Positions 25,959 through 33,412 of a stretch of DNA of 64,000 nt are shown piece after piece (positions within the stretch are counted from its first letter, which is position 1; each line of letters begins with the position of its first letter). Below the pieces are notes generated by a model. The model was not told where the DNA came from. It saw only the letters and a list, made by a program, of their open reading frames with translations, and did not search any database. Source of the DNA: Pontibacter kalidii (GTDB lineage Bacteria > Bacteroidota > Bacteroidia > Cytophagales > Hymenobacteraceae); contig NZ_CP111080.1 of assembly GCF_026278245.1 (NCBI RefSeq), positions 1 to 64,000 on the forward strand, given 5' to 3'. The position numbers were made by a program, and so were the translations under genes.

Positions 25959-26109
25959 TACATAACTATAGTATATACGACAACATACGCTTATCTGCAC
26001 TATGTACGTAGTAGCTAAACACTGCTTGAGTCCACTTTTGCTTACTGGATCTGATACTTGTGGCTGTAGTGCGCATGCGTTTATATAGTTAAGCTAATAT
26101 AGGTGATTG
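25959..26109 (-). other. attI-like region between recombinase gene and first cassette
   Basis: The recombinase stop (26110) and cassette 1 are separated by about 150 bp with no gene. The junction core is GTTATGT on the minus strand (25965-25959), the exact complement of ACATAAC at the end of cassette 1, so this is where cassette 1 joined. The spacer also holds a weaker inverted repeat GCACTA (25997-26002)/TAGTGC (26067-26072) and GTTAAGC at 26088-26094. Which bases the recombinase binds cannot be read. Confidence 0.65.
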
Positions 26110-27591
26110 CTAGAGATTATCCAACGGGCTGACAATTTTATCCAGCGCATGGGTGGTGATGTGGGTGTAGATCTCGGTGGTCTTGCTGCTCCGATGTCCC
26201 AGCAGCACCTGGATATACCTTAAATCCGTTCCTTGCTCTAGCAGGTGAGTGGCAAAAGAATGGCGCAGGGTATGTGGCGTGGCGGGTGCTTTCACGCCTG
26301 CCTTCTCCTTGCTGGCCCGGAACACGCTGCGGATGCTCTCCACCGTATATTGCCCGCCCGTCTGCCCCTCAAAGAGCCACACCCTGGGCCTGTACTGCTT
26401 GTAATAAGCACGCAGGCTTTCCAGCAGCTTTTGGGAGAGCAGCGTGGTGCGGTCCTTCTTGCCTTTGCCGCCACGGATCAGCAGCAGGTTGCGCTCCGAC
26501 TGCACGTCCGTAAGTTTCAGGTTGATCACTTCGCCAATACGCAGGCCACCCGCATACAAAAGCTGCAGCATGCAGCGGTGCTTGAGGTTCTCGGTCACAG
26601 AGAGGATTTTCAGCACGTCCTGCTTGCTGAGCACCTGCGGCAGCCGCTCGGGCTTCTCGGGCCGCTCCACCTGGCCCAGCTGCACCTCGTGCCGCAGCAG
26701 CACGCGCTGGTAGTAGAACTTCACGGCATTGATGGACTGGTTCACAAACGATACGGAATAGGTGCCGGCCTGCACCATCTGGCGGTGGTAGTGGTTGATG
26801 GCCTCTTCCGAGAAAGCATGTATGCCCTCCAGCCCGCTATCCCTGTGCGCATTCAGAAAGCGCAGTAGCAGGCTGTGGTAGGTGCGGATGGTACTGAGGC
26901 TGTAATTGAGCAGGAACAGCTTCTCCACGTAGTGAAGCGGGCAGGCAATATAGCCGTCGCCCTTCCGGTAACATTGTTCCCAGAGCCGGGCCTGCAGGGC
27001 CATGTCCTTCACCTGCATGGTCTGCGCCAGCCACACCTGGGCTACTCGCTCTACCTCGGTTAGCAGCGTGTGCAGACTGCTGCTTTCGGTGCGGATGACA
27101 AAGCACTGCATGTCGTGCAGCCACCTGGCCACTTTGCTTTGCTTCAGGCAGGTATGGATTTCCTTGTTGTAAAGATAACTGAGCTGTACATACGGTCTGC
27201 CCTGGTGTTCCAGGGGCTGCAGGCGCACGACGGGGCGTGCGGGCACCTTTCCCAATGGCTCTGCCACATGCTTATCTTGTTGCAGGATAACGGTTCCTTC
27301 CGCCGGGCGCAGGCGCTTGGGCCGGAACAGGTACCTTGTGTCCACCTTGGCCAGCCCCTGGAAGTGCTGGTGCGTCATCTCGATGGCCTGGCTGCTGCGG
27401 TGCATCACAAAGCACTTGTAGGTCCTGCTGTACTTGATCCAGCCAGCCTCCTTCAGTCGTTTGGAGAGGAAGGGGTTGGGCTTGTGCCAGATGCGGATAA
27501 TAGCTTTGCCCGCGTGCTCCAGCGGGTTAAGGTACAAAATAGGTTTTTGATCGGGATAAGCCATGGCAAATGAGACAGTTACTGAAGGCAA
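26110..27591 (-). CDS. Tyrosine recombinase with duplicated N-terminal module (putative cassette integrase)
   Basis: The 493-aa product is a tyrosine recombinase with a complete active site: R351 (GGLRIGEV), K376 (GGKGKKDR), H440 and R443 (HTLRHSFATH), H466 (LLGHRS) and Y475 (TEIYTHI). A SAM-like core-binding domain lies at about 220-305. It lacks the roughly 20-residue insertion that defines IntI between the Lys and HxxR motifs, so it is XerC/D-like. Residues about 17-85 and 120-187 are two copies of one module (PILYLNPLEHAGK versus PVVRLQPLEHQGR; KCFVMHRSS versus QCFVIRTES), about 190 extra residues ahead of the recombinase. MAYPDQK at codon 10 is an alternative start. It is GC-rich, unlike the cassettes, and faces the same way as them. 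Confidence 0.9.
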   Translation of the reverse strand: MPSVTVSFAMAYPDQKPILYLNPLEHAGKAIIRIWHKPNPFLSKRLKEAGWIKYSRTYKCFVMHRSSQAIEMTHQHFQGLAKVDTRYLFRPKRLRPAEGTVILQQDKHVAEPLGKVPARPVVRLQPLEHQGRPYVQLSYLYNKEIHTCLKQSKVARWLHDMQCFVIRTESSSLHTLLTEVERVAQVWLAQTMQVKDMALQARLWEQCYRKGDGYIACPLHYVEKLFLLNYSLSTIRTYHSLLLRFLNAHRDSGLEGIHAFSEEAINHYHRQMVQAGTYSVSFVNQSINAVKFYYQRVLLRHEVQLGQVERPEKPERLPQVLSKQDVLKILSVTENLKHRCMLQLLYAGGLRIGEVINLKLTDVQSERNLLLIRGGKGKKDRTTLLSQKLLESLRAYYKQYRPRVWLFEGQTGGQYTVESIRSVFRASKEKAGVKAPATPHTLRHSFATHLLEQGTDLRYIQVLLGHRSSKTTEIYTHITTHALDKIVSPLDNL

Positions 27592-27625
27592 AGGTAAAAC
27601 CTTTCAAAACCGTAGCCGTGTTATT

Positions 27626-27666
27626 ACGCGAGTATACACGGATATACGCGAGTACAAACGCGGGTA
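27626..27666. promoter_or_regulatory. Three direct repeats in the recombinase/zinc-ribbon divergent promoter
   Basis: ACGCGAGTA at 27626-27634 and 27646-27654, and ACGCGGGTA at 27658-27666. They lie between two divergent starts (27591 minus, 27671 plus), which makes an operator or recombinase-binding array likely. The last copy abuts the start of the zinc-ribbon gene. Confidence 0.45.
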
Positions 27667-27670
27667 AGTT

Positions 27671-28051
27671 ATGAGCCAAGCCAGAACATGCATCCAGTGC
27701 GGAACAGCCATTGTAGGCAGGAGCGATAAGCGCTACTGCTCTGACCCCTGCAGACACCTGGCCAACAATATGGTCAAGGTACAGAACCAACACGAACGCA
27801 GGATTCTCCAAATCAATGCTGCATTAAGAAAGAACCGCAGCATTCTCAAACAGCTCAGTCCGCAGGGTAAGACCACCCTGCCCCGCCAGTACCTGGAGCT
27901 GGCAGGCTTTGATTTCCGCTACCTGACCCAGGTCTACCGCACCCAGAAGGGAAACACCTACTATCTCTGCTATGACTATGGGTATATGCTCCTGCCTGAG
28001 GAGAAGGTATTGATCGTGAATTGGCAGCCCTACATGGATGTGGGTCGGTGA
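27671..28051 (+). CDS. Small zinc-ribbon protein divergent from the recombinase
   Basis: The 126-aa product has an N-terminal zinc ribbon CIQCG ... KRYCSDPCRH (Cys about 7, 10, 23, 27), a basic helical middle (RRILQINAALRKNRSILKQL) and a C-terminal aromatic domain (YLCYDYGYMLLPEEKVLIV). Similar short proteins are widespread in Bacteroidota without assigned function. Its divergent arrangement with the recombinase over an 80-bp repeat-bearing spacer suggests joint control or a partner role; that is inference. Confidence 0.75.
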   Translation: MSQARTCIQCGTAIVGRSDKRYCSDPCRHLANNMVKVQNQHERRILQINAALRKNRSILKQLSPQGKTTLPRQYLELAGFDFRYLTQVYRTQKGNTYYLCYDYGYMLLPEEKVLIVNWQPYMDVGR

Positions 28052-28432
28052 TAGCGCTGTCGGTATGTCAACTGGGATGTGCTTTTTGCTGCAACATGGT
28101 TATAGCTGAGGCGACACACGCATTTAGGTACGTTAAGTAAAGCGGTTCTTGTTGGCACAACCATTCTTGTTTCCTGTTGCCGTTTCTCACTATCTCCTAT
28201 AGGGGAAAGCCATAACCCCTGATACAATTAATAGAATAGACTTTTTTCTAGGATAAGCAAATTGCTAAGCACGGTAATAAGAGTAACAACAATCCTGTTT
28301 ATATAAATTATAAGTATTTTATTTATTATTATATATAATATAATTGAAATAATTAAAAATAATCCGTAAATCTATACTCGTGTAATATTTTTACGTAGAT
28401 TTATTTAGCAATATCTACGATATAAGTAAACT
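28052..28432. other. Gene-free AT-rich region with a small inverted repeat
   Basis: No supported gene. From 28240 it is strongly AT-rich. CGTAGAT (28394-28400) and ATCTACG (28413-28419) form a 7-bp inverted repeat 14 bp before the next start codon, a candidate operator or 5' leader hairpin. Confidence 0.4.
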
Positions 28433-29065
28433 ATGAACTTTGATATAAAGGACCTGCCTTATGGTCAATTCGAGCGTTTGGGGATGAGCAAAAAAGACGT
28501 GCTCTCCATGAAGTCTGGCGATTTGGTCAGCCTGCTGACGGGCAGGCGCACGAGCCTGCATACCTTTACTATCAAGGATGCCGGTCTGGAACCTCTTACC
28601 GTGGATGCAAAATTGAGCCTGAAGATGAATCCAGACAACACCCTATCACTGCTGATCCACCCCATACGGAGGGAGATACAGAACGAGATTGGCGCCAGTA
28701 AGCAGGAGTTGGAGAAACTGCAAAACGGGGAGTTACTGGTAAAGCCATTTAAATCGCTTAATGGGGAGAAGGAGTTGTATGTTTTCCAACTGGATAAGGA
28801 GACCAACGAGATTCTAAGGGTGAGGGTACGTGATATCCAAGTGCCTAGTGCTATCAAGGATATAGTTTTGAGTACTGATCAGAAAGAGCACCTGCGGCAA
28901 GGCGGCACCCTGGAGCTTTATTCCAAAGCAAAAGATCAGCTGATCTCGGCCCGCCTGGATCTGAATGATCCTAAAGGACTAAAGATAGTGGAGGGACAGG
29001 TCTCCCTAAAAGAAAGCCACACCTTGGCAGTGAAGGAAACCCCTGTTGTGTCTATCAAACGTTAA
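28433..29065 (+). CDS. DUF4099/DUF3945 domain protein
   Basis: The 210-aa product opens NFDIKDLPYGQFERLGMSKKDVLSMKSGDL, the DUF4099 pattern, and continues with a DUF3945-type segment (LQNGELLVKPFKSLNGEKELYVFQLDKETNEIL). These domains are found on Bacteroidota conjugative elements, usually next to topoisomerase- or primase-like genes, as here. Role unknown. It overlaps the next frame slightly, suggesting an operon. Confidence 0.85.
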   Translation: MNFDIKDLPYGQFERLGMSKKDVLSMKSGDLVSLLTGRRTSLHTFTIKDAGLEPLTVDAKLSLKMNPDNTLSLLIHPIRREIQNEIGASKQELEKLQNGELLVKPFKSLNGEKELYVFQLDKETNEILRVRVRDIQVPSAIKDIVLSTDQKEHLRQGGTLELYSKAKDQLISARLDLNDPKGLKIVEGQVSLKESHTLAVKETPVVSIKR

Positions 29066-29072
29066 CTTGCCT

Positions 29073-30167
29073 ATGACCTTTCAGGAATACAGAGAGCAGG
29101 TGTCGATCATTCAGGTCGCCGAATCGCTAGGCTATGTGTTTGATCCCTTGAAGGGGAGAAAGAGCCCTGAGTTCAAGCACCCTGACGGAGACAGAATCAT
29201 TATCAACAACCCAGGCGACAGCTCCCGGCAGATGTACTTCAACCGGGATGGAAGCAACGACAAGGGGTCGGTGATAGATTTTGTGGCCAACCGGCTGCAC
29301 CGCTTCCAGGGAAGCTTTCGCAATGAGATCGACGGTATCAATAGGGTGCTATCTAGGTATGCCTATGCCTCTCAACCCAAAGCTCCAATCTACAATGTTA
29401 CGGAAGCAAAGCCCTTTGACAAAAGCAGGTTTGTCGAATCGGAGGCCTCTGTTTTTAAGCTGCATTACCTGATCAAGGAACGAGGTCTCTCTAGCGAGAC
29501 GGTGCAGCTGTTCCTGCCTTACATTAGGCTGGTGCGGGACGCAGAGAAGGATAATGCCTATACCAATATCGCTTTCCCACTGCAAAGGCCAGCTAGTAGC
29601 GAAACGATAGGCTACGACCTGCGTAATTATGGCTTTAAGGGCGTGGCAGCGGGCAGCGACCGCAAGCACGGTGTCTGGGTAGCCGACTTTGCGCAGAATC
29701 CGGTTCTTACACGCCATGTCTACTTTGCGGAGAACCCTATAGATGCCATGAGCTTCTATCAGCTGGAGAAGGGTAAGCGGGACTTCAGCAACTCAGTGTT
29801 CGTCTCGTTTGGCGGGGGGATGTCGAGAATGCAGGTGGAGCTTTCCCTGAAGGCATGGCTGCATGCCCAAAAGCATACCATTTTCGATAATGATTACCAG
29901 GGAAAGATCTATGATATCTATCTGGCCACGGCGATAGCAGGTAAGCCTTACACCTTTACAAAGAATGCCGACAGTATCACCTTCAACTTGGATGAGAAAA
30001 AGTTTGATATTCCCGTAGACAAGCTGAGCCTTTTTGCCTTTGAGAAGAACTCCGGTATTCGTTCCGGACTTCAGGTGCATAAGCCCCTTGGCCATAAAGA
30101 CTATAACGACATCATACATCCCAAAAACAACCAAGAGAATCGTACCCCTGTGAAAGTGAAGTTATGA
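29073..30167 (+). CDS. Toprim-domain primase-like protein
   Basis: From ATG 29073 the product is about 364 aa. The N-terminal part (FQEYREQVSIIQVAESLGYVFD ... QMYFNRDGSNDKGSVIDFVANR) resembles the zinc-binding/DUF3991 region of plasmid primases, though without clear Cys ligands. The second half has Toprim strands: HVYFAENPIDAMSFYQL (catalytic Glu) and HTIFDNDYQGKIYDI (DxD-like). Mobile elements use such proteins for lagging-strand priming after transfer. It follows the DUF4099 gene with a few bases of spacing. Confidence 0.82.
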   Translation: MTFQEYREQVSIIQVAESLGYVFDPLKGRKSPEFKHPDGDRIIINNPGDSSRQMYFNRDGSNDKGSVIDFVANRLHRFQGSFRNEIDGINRVLSRYAYASQPKAPIYNVTEAKPFDKSRFVESEASVFKLHYLIKERGLSSETVQLFLPYIRLVRDAEKDNAYTNIAFPLQRPASSETIGYDLRNYGFKGVAAGSDRKHGVWVADFAQNPVLTRHVYFAENPIDAMSFYQLEKGKRDFSNSVFVSFGGGMSRMQVELSLKAWLHAQKHTIFDNDYQGKIYDIYLATAIAGKPYTFTKNADSITFNLDEKKFDIPVDKLSLFAFEKNSGIRSGLQVHKPLGHKDYNDIIHPKNNQENRTPVKVKL

Positions 30168-30302
30168 TCTGGAATCTAGTATAGCAGTCAAAGACTGTAG
30201 GAGATGAAATGCAGTTTCTGTGTTTCGCATGGCTGTTACGGTTAATTAAGTCTCTGTAGAAAATATTTTTCACCTAACTATAAACCATTTAGTTTTTAGG
30301 CT

Positions 30303-30743
30303 ATGAAAAAGCTATCTCTCTTCTCCCTTCTGTTGTGCATAGTTCTACTCTTTGCTGGTTGTGATGACGAAGGCGAGGGCCCGGTCCTGCCTGATACTGC
30401 TACCTATCGGGTAGATTACAGCCAGTCTGGGGATTATGAGAAATTCATTAAGATTATTACTATTGGAGGTGGCGATTTCAAAGTGAGGGGTACTAGCGAA
30501 GCTATGCCGGCCGTGTTATTTGACGGGAACCTTTCGGAAACGTCCTATTCCTTTGAAGCGGATAATGTAAGGGAACTTACTGTACACGCTGCCAATGAGT
30601 TCAGTGCTGTAGAGGATGGCCCTGCTTCCATGCAGATGCGCTTTGTTATTTACAAGAACGGTAAGCAGATAGATGAGAAGACCTTCAATTACAATGAGGC
30701 TTCAGGGGAGAAGAACGAATACTTGAATTATAAGGCTAAATAG
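30303..30743 (+). CDS. Hypothetical lipoprotein
   Basis: The 146-aa product has a lipoprotein signal (FSLLLCIVLLFAGC, Cys about 20) followed by an acidic DDEGEG stretch and a beta-sandwich-like body. It resembles small Bacteroidota outer-membrane lipoproteins of unknown function. It stands alone; no attC-like site flanks it. Confidence 0.8.
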   Translation: MKKLSLFSLLLCIVLLFAGCDDEGEGPVLPDTATYRVDYSQSGDYEKFIKIITIGGGDFKVRGTSEAMPAVLFDGNLSETSYSFEADNVRELTVHAANEFSAVEDGPASMQMRFVIYKNGKQIDEKTFNYNEASGEKNEYLNYKAK

Positions 30744-31017
30744 TAGACACTTTTCATCCTGTTCATGCTGCGCCATCTGGTAAAAGAGATTGCCAAAACA
30801 GTATAGACTTAATTATTTCTTCTACACAAAGCGTGTTGTAAGTATGTCATGAAGGCTTTGCTCTTAACTGGCACATATAAAGAGTAATATTTATATAATA
30901 GCTGTTATAAGGGAAAGGCCGTTTGCAGGCTCCTGGAGGGGTGCCGCTGTTGGCACTTTTAAGGGCAAGAAAAGACTGTAGGAAAAGGTCCTGCTAGTGG
31001 TGAGCTATTCTTGCACG

Positions 31018-31512
31018 TCAGTCTGCTCTGCAGCAAGCGTTCCCCCAAGCTCTCTCTCTTAGGGACTCTCTTACCTTGTGAAGCAGCTCTGCCAATTCTT
31101 TAGCTTCTTCCTCAGTAAGGCTCTCTATCATGGCATCCACTTGGTGCAAATCCTTATCAATAGCTCCCAAAGCTTTCTGTCCCTTATCTGATATCAGGAT
31201 ATTGACCAAGCGCTTATCTCCTATGTTTGTAGTGACCTCCACCAGCCCCTTTCCTTGCAAACGGCTTACCAGCCGCGAGGCATCGGACATCCTGTCCAAC
31301 ATCTTCTCGCGCAGGAAGGAAGTGGACACGGGCCGGGGGTACTGGTCGCGCAGGATGCGCAGGGCGTTATACTGCTGCCCCGTCAGGCCATACTTTTGAA
31401 AGAATCTGTTGTAGCTGTTCGAAAGAAAGCCATACGTATACAGAATACTCATGCTGGCTTTCTGCCATTCATTCCGAAATGATTTGACGCCTAATTGGTT
31501 CTCTAAGTTCAT
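31018..31512 (-). CDS. MarR-family transcriptional regulator
   Basis: The 164-aa product has the MarR winged-helix domain (about 40-125): LTGQQYNALRILRDQYPRPVST, then the recognition region SDASRLVSRLQGKGLVEV and the wing NIGDKRLVNILIS. MarR proteins usually repress an adjacent operon, but the neighbouring side upstream is now occupied by an IS256 element starting 58 bp away, which probably cut it off from its former target. Confidence 0.92.
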   Translation of the reverse strand: MNLENQLGVKSFRNEWQKASMSILYTYGFLSNSYNRFFQKYGLTGQQYNALRILRDQYPRPVSTSFLREKMLDRMSDASRLVSRLQGKGLVEVTTNIGDKRLVNILISDKGQKALGAIDKDLHQVDAMIESLTEEEAKELAELLHKVRESLRERAWGNACCRAD

Positions 31513-31569
31513 AAGTGCAGTCAGGTGAGTTTACCAAGTATAGTAAAAAATAATGAGGGAGTGTAATTC

Positions 31570-32870
31570 AAACTGTGTCATCATTTCCCTTTTGTCAAGG
31601 TTCACTTCAAGTCCAGTTGCATCCTGTCGCCGAACCAGATGGCCAGTTGCTGGGCTGTCTGGCTCCAGTTGCTTAGCGGCATGACCCATTTCCGGCTGAT
31701 GTTCTGGTGCGAGAGGTAAATGAGCTTCAGCAGGGCCATGTCAGAGGGGAAAGCCCCCTTGGTCTTGGTCACCTTCCGCACCTGGCGGTGAAAGCCTTCT
31801 ATCGTGTTGGTGGTGTAGACCAGGCGGCGAATCGGCTCGGTGTACTTAAAGTACGTAGTGAGCCTCTCCCAGTTCCGCTGCCAGCTCTCGAGCACCTTGG
31901 GGTACTTTTTGCCCCACTTCTCTTCCAACTCCAATAGCCGCAGTTCAGCCAGTTCCTTTGTCTCAGCCCGGTACACCGGCTTTAAGTCCCGCAGGAACTC
32001 CTTCTGGTCCTTGGAGCCGACGTACTTGATGCTGTTTCGTATCTGATGCACGATGCAACTCTGCACTTCAGTTTGTGGAAAGACACTGCTGATGGCTTCC
32101 GCAAAGCCTTTTAGGTTGTCGATGCAGGCAATGAGCATGTCGGCAACGCCCCGCTGCTGCAGGTCGGTGAGCACTGAGAGCCATAAGGTAGCTCCTTCAC
32201 TTTCTGATACATACACGCCCAGCAGCTCTTTGTGGCCATGGCGGTCTATGCCCAGGATGTTGTAGACGGCTTTGCTGACAATACGCCCCTCCTGCCGCAC
32301 CTTGTAGTGCATGGCGTCCAGCCAGACGATGCAGTAGAGCCTGTCCAGCGGCCTTGCCTGCCACTCCTTGACCTGGGGCACGATCTTCTCGGTGAGGGCG
32401 GCTAAGGTATCATGGGAAATGTCCATGCCGTACATTTCCTTGAGATGAGCCGAAATGTCCCGCAAACTCATCCCCAAACCGTACATGCTCAGGATACGGG
32501 GCTCCAGGTTCTCGGCCAGCACCGTCTCCCGCTTTCGAATGATCTGCGGCTCAAAGCTTGCCGAGCGGTCGCGGGATGATTCCACATCAATCACCCCGTC
32601 CGAGGTGCGCACCTGTTTGGATACTTTGCCATTGCGCCTATTGCCCTTTTGGCGTTGCTCATCCGATAGGTGTAGGTCCATCTCCGCGTCCAGGGCGGCC
32701 TCCAGAAAGTGCTTTAACAGGGGGCCTAAGGCGCCATCTTTGCCAAAGGTGGGTTTGCCGCTCCGGAACTCATCCAGGAACTGGCGCTTGATCTTCTCCA
32801 GATTCAGCTCGTTTTTGTCTTCCATGTTGACTGTGTTAAAGGTAATACTGCTAATCCTTTGACACAGTTT
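31570..32870 (-). mobile_element. IS256-family insertion sequence
   Basis: Terminal inverted repeats AAACTGTGTCA (31570-31580) and TGACACAGTTT (32860-32870) bracket one transposase gene, giving about 1.3 kb, normal for IS256. The bases directly outside (TGTAATTC left, ATTTTACA right) do not match, so no target duplication is visible; either the true ends differ or one side was rearranged after insertion. Confidence 0.85.
31602..32825 (-). CDS. IS256-family transposase (mutator type)
   Basis: The 407-aa product is full length for the family. DDE residues lie in VWLDAMHYKVR (Asp about 170), MLIACIDNLKGF (Asp about 235) and TNTIEGFHRQVRK (Glu about 343), with the CIVHQIRNS motif between the second and third. 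The N-terminus carries the HFLEAALDAEMDLHL and RRNGKVSKQVRT segments. It appears intact. Confidence 0.95.
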   Translation of the reverse strand: MEDKNELNLEKIKRQFLDEFRSGKPTFGKDGALGPLLKHFLEAALDAEMDLHLSDEQRQKGNRRNGKVSKQVRTSDGVIDVESSRDRSASFEPQIIRKRETVLAENLEPRILSMYGLGMSLRDISAHLKEMYGMDISHDTLAALTEKIVPQVKEWQARPLDRLYCIVWLDAMHYKVRQEGRIVSKAVYNILGIDRHGHKELLGVYVSESEGATLWLSVLTDLQQRGVADMLIACIDNLKGFAEAISSVFPQTEVQSCIVHQIRNSIKYVGSKDQKEFLRDLKPVYRAETKELAELRLLELEEKWGKKYPKVLESWQRNWERLTTYFKYTEPIRRLVYTTNTIEGFHRQVRKVTKTKGAFPSDMALLKLIYLSHQNISRKWVMPLSNWSQTAQQLAIWFGDRMQLDLK

Positions 32871-32937
32871 ATTTTACAGCCTCTTGCTAGGGGGAAACTT
32901 CACAAGTCTGCTATTTCCAACCTCATCCCTCTTATCT

Positions 32938-33004
32938 AACATACGGTAAATTATTTATGAATAACATCCCTATATATAAATTGTCTTATAATTTACCTTA
33001 TGTT
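32938..33004. repeat. Long imperfect palindrome beside IS256
   Basis: AACATACGGTAAATTAT (32938-32954) and ATAATTTACCTTATGTT (32988-33004) are inverted repeats matching at 16 of 17 positions around a 33-bp AT-rich centre. It lies in a gene-free stretch (32871-33412) just outside the IS256 right end. The remaining 400 bp show no gene. Possible recombination, resolution or regulator-binding site. Confidence 0.7.
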
Positions 33005-33412
33005 AAATAGTTAATGCTTGTTATTAATAAAACAGTATATTTATTTATCATAGAAGCCAATAATTGTAAAGCATTAGTTTTGAATTAACTTTTAGAGTTA
33101 TAATTGGCAGCTAATTCCAACTGCATCACATCGATAATTGACTATTTGGCGACTTACCTTGAACGAATGGCCATATAGGCGCTTTATTGCCACGGACAGT
33201 GTTGCTCACTCTGCTGACGAAGAAGCGGGGCTGCACAGATGATAAAGTCTGGAAAAGGGGAAAGAATAGAGCCAGCCAAAACTCCCTTTGGCCTAACGGC
33301 ACCAAAGAGTGGAAGATAAATACAGGAAAAAGTGGAGCCACAACAGGTATATCATGTACTAGCATTCAGCCTGGCCTAGGAGTAGCACCGCCTGAAAGGC
33401 CCGTACCACTGA

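Larger units (their letters stand above)
21045..27591 (-). mobile_element. Integron-like gene cassette array with tyrosine recombinase
   Basis: Reading the minus strand from the recombinase gene (27591-26110) there is an attI-like spacer, then six cassettes, each a small gene plus an attC-like palindrome. Approximate cassette limits are 25449-25964, 25043-25448, 24625-25042, 22475-24624 (contains IS110), 21703-22474 and 21051-21702. All six have a 5' core exactly complementary (7/7) to their own 3' core. The compact one-gene units, variable palindromes of 54-67 bp with AAC/GTT ends, and AT-rich cargo of mixed origin are the hallmarks of an integron. The recombinase is not a standard IntI and points the same way as the cassettes. 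Confidence 0.88.

Noticed and set aside
26245..27573. Plus-strand frames opposite the recombinase
   Set aside because: Antisense to the intact recombinase; no domain, and mutually overlapping in several frames.
26110..27591. Canonical IntI integron integrase
   Set aside because: Active-site residues are present but the IntI-specific insertion between the Lys and HxxR motifs is missing; it looks XerC/D-like with an added N-terminus.
30303..30743. Lipoprotein gene as a seventh cassette
   Set aside because: No attC-like palindrome or complementary cores flank it, and it is on the opposite strand beyond the recombinase.
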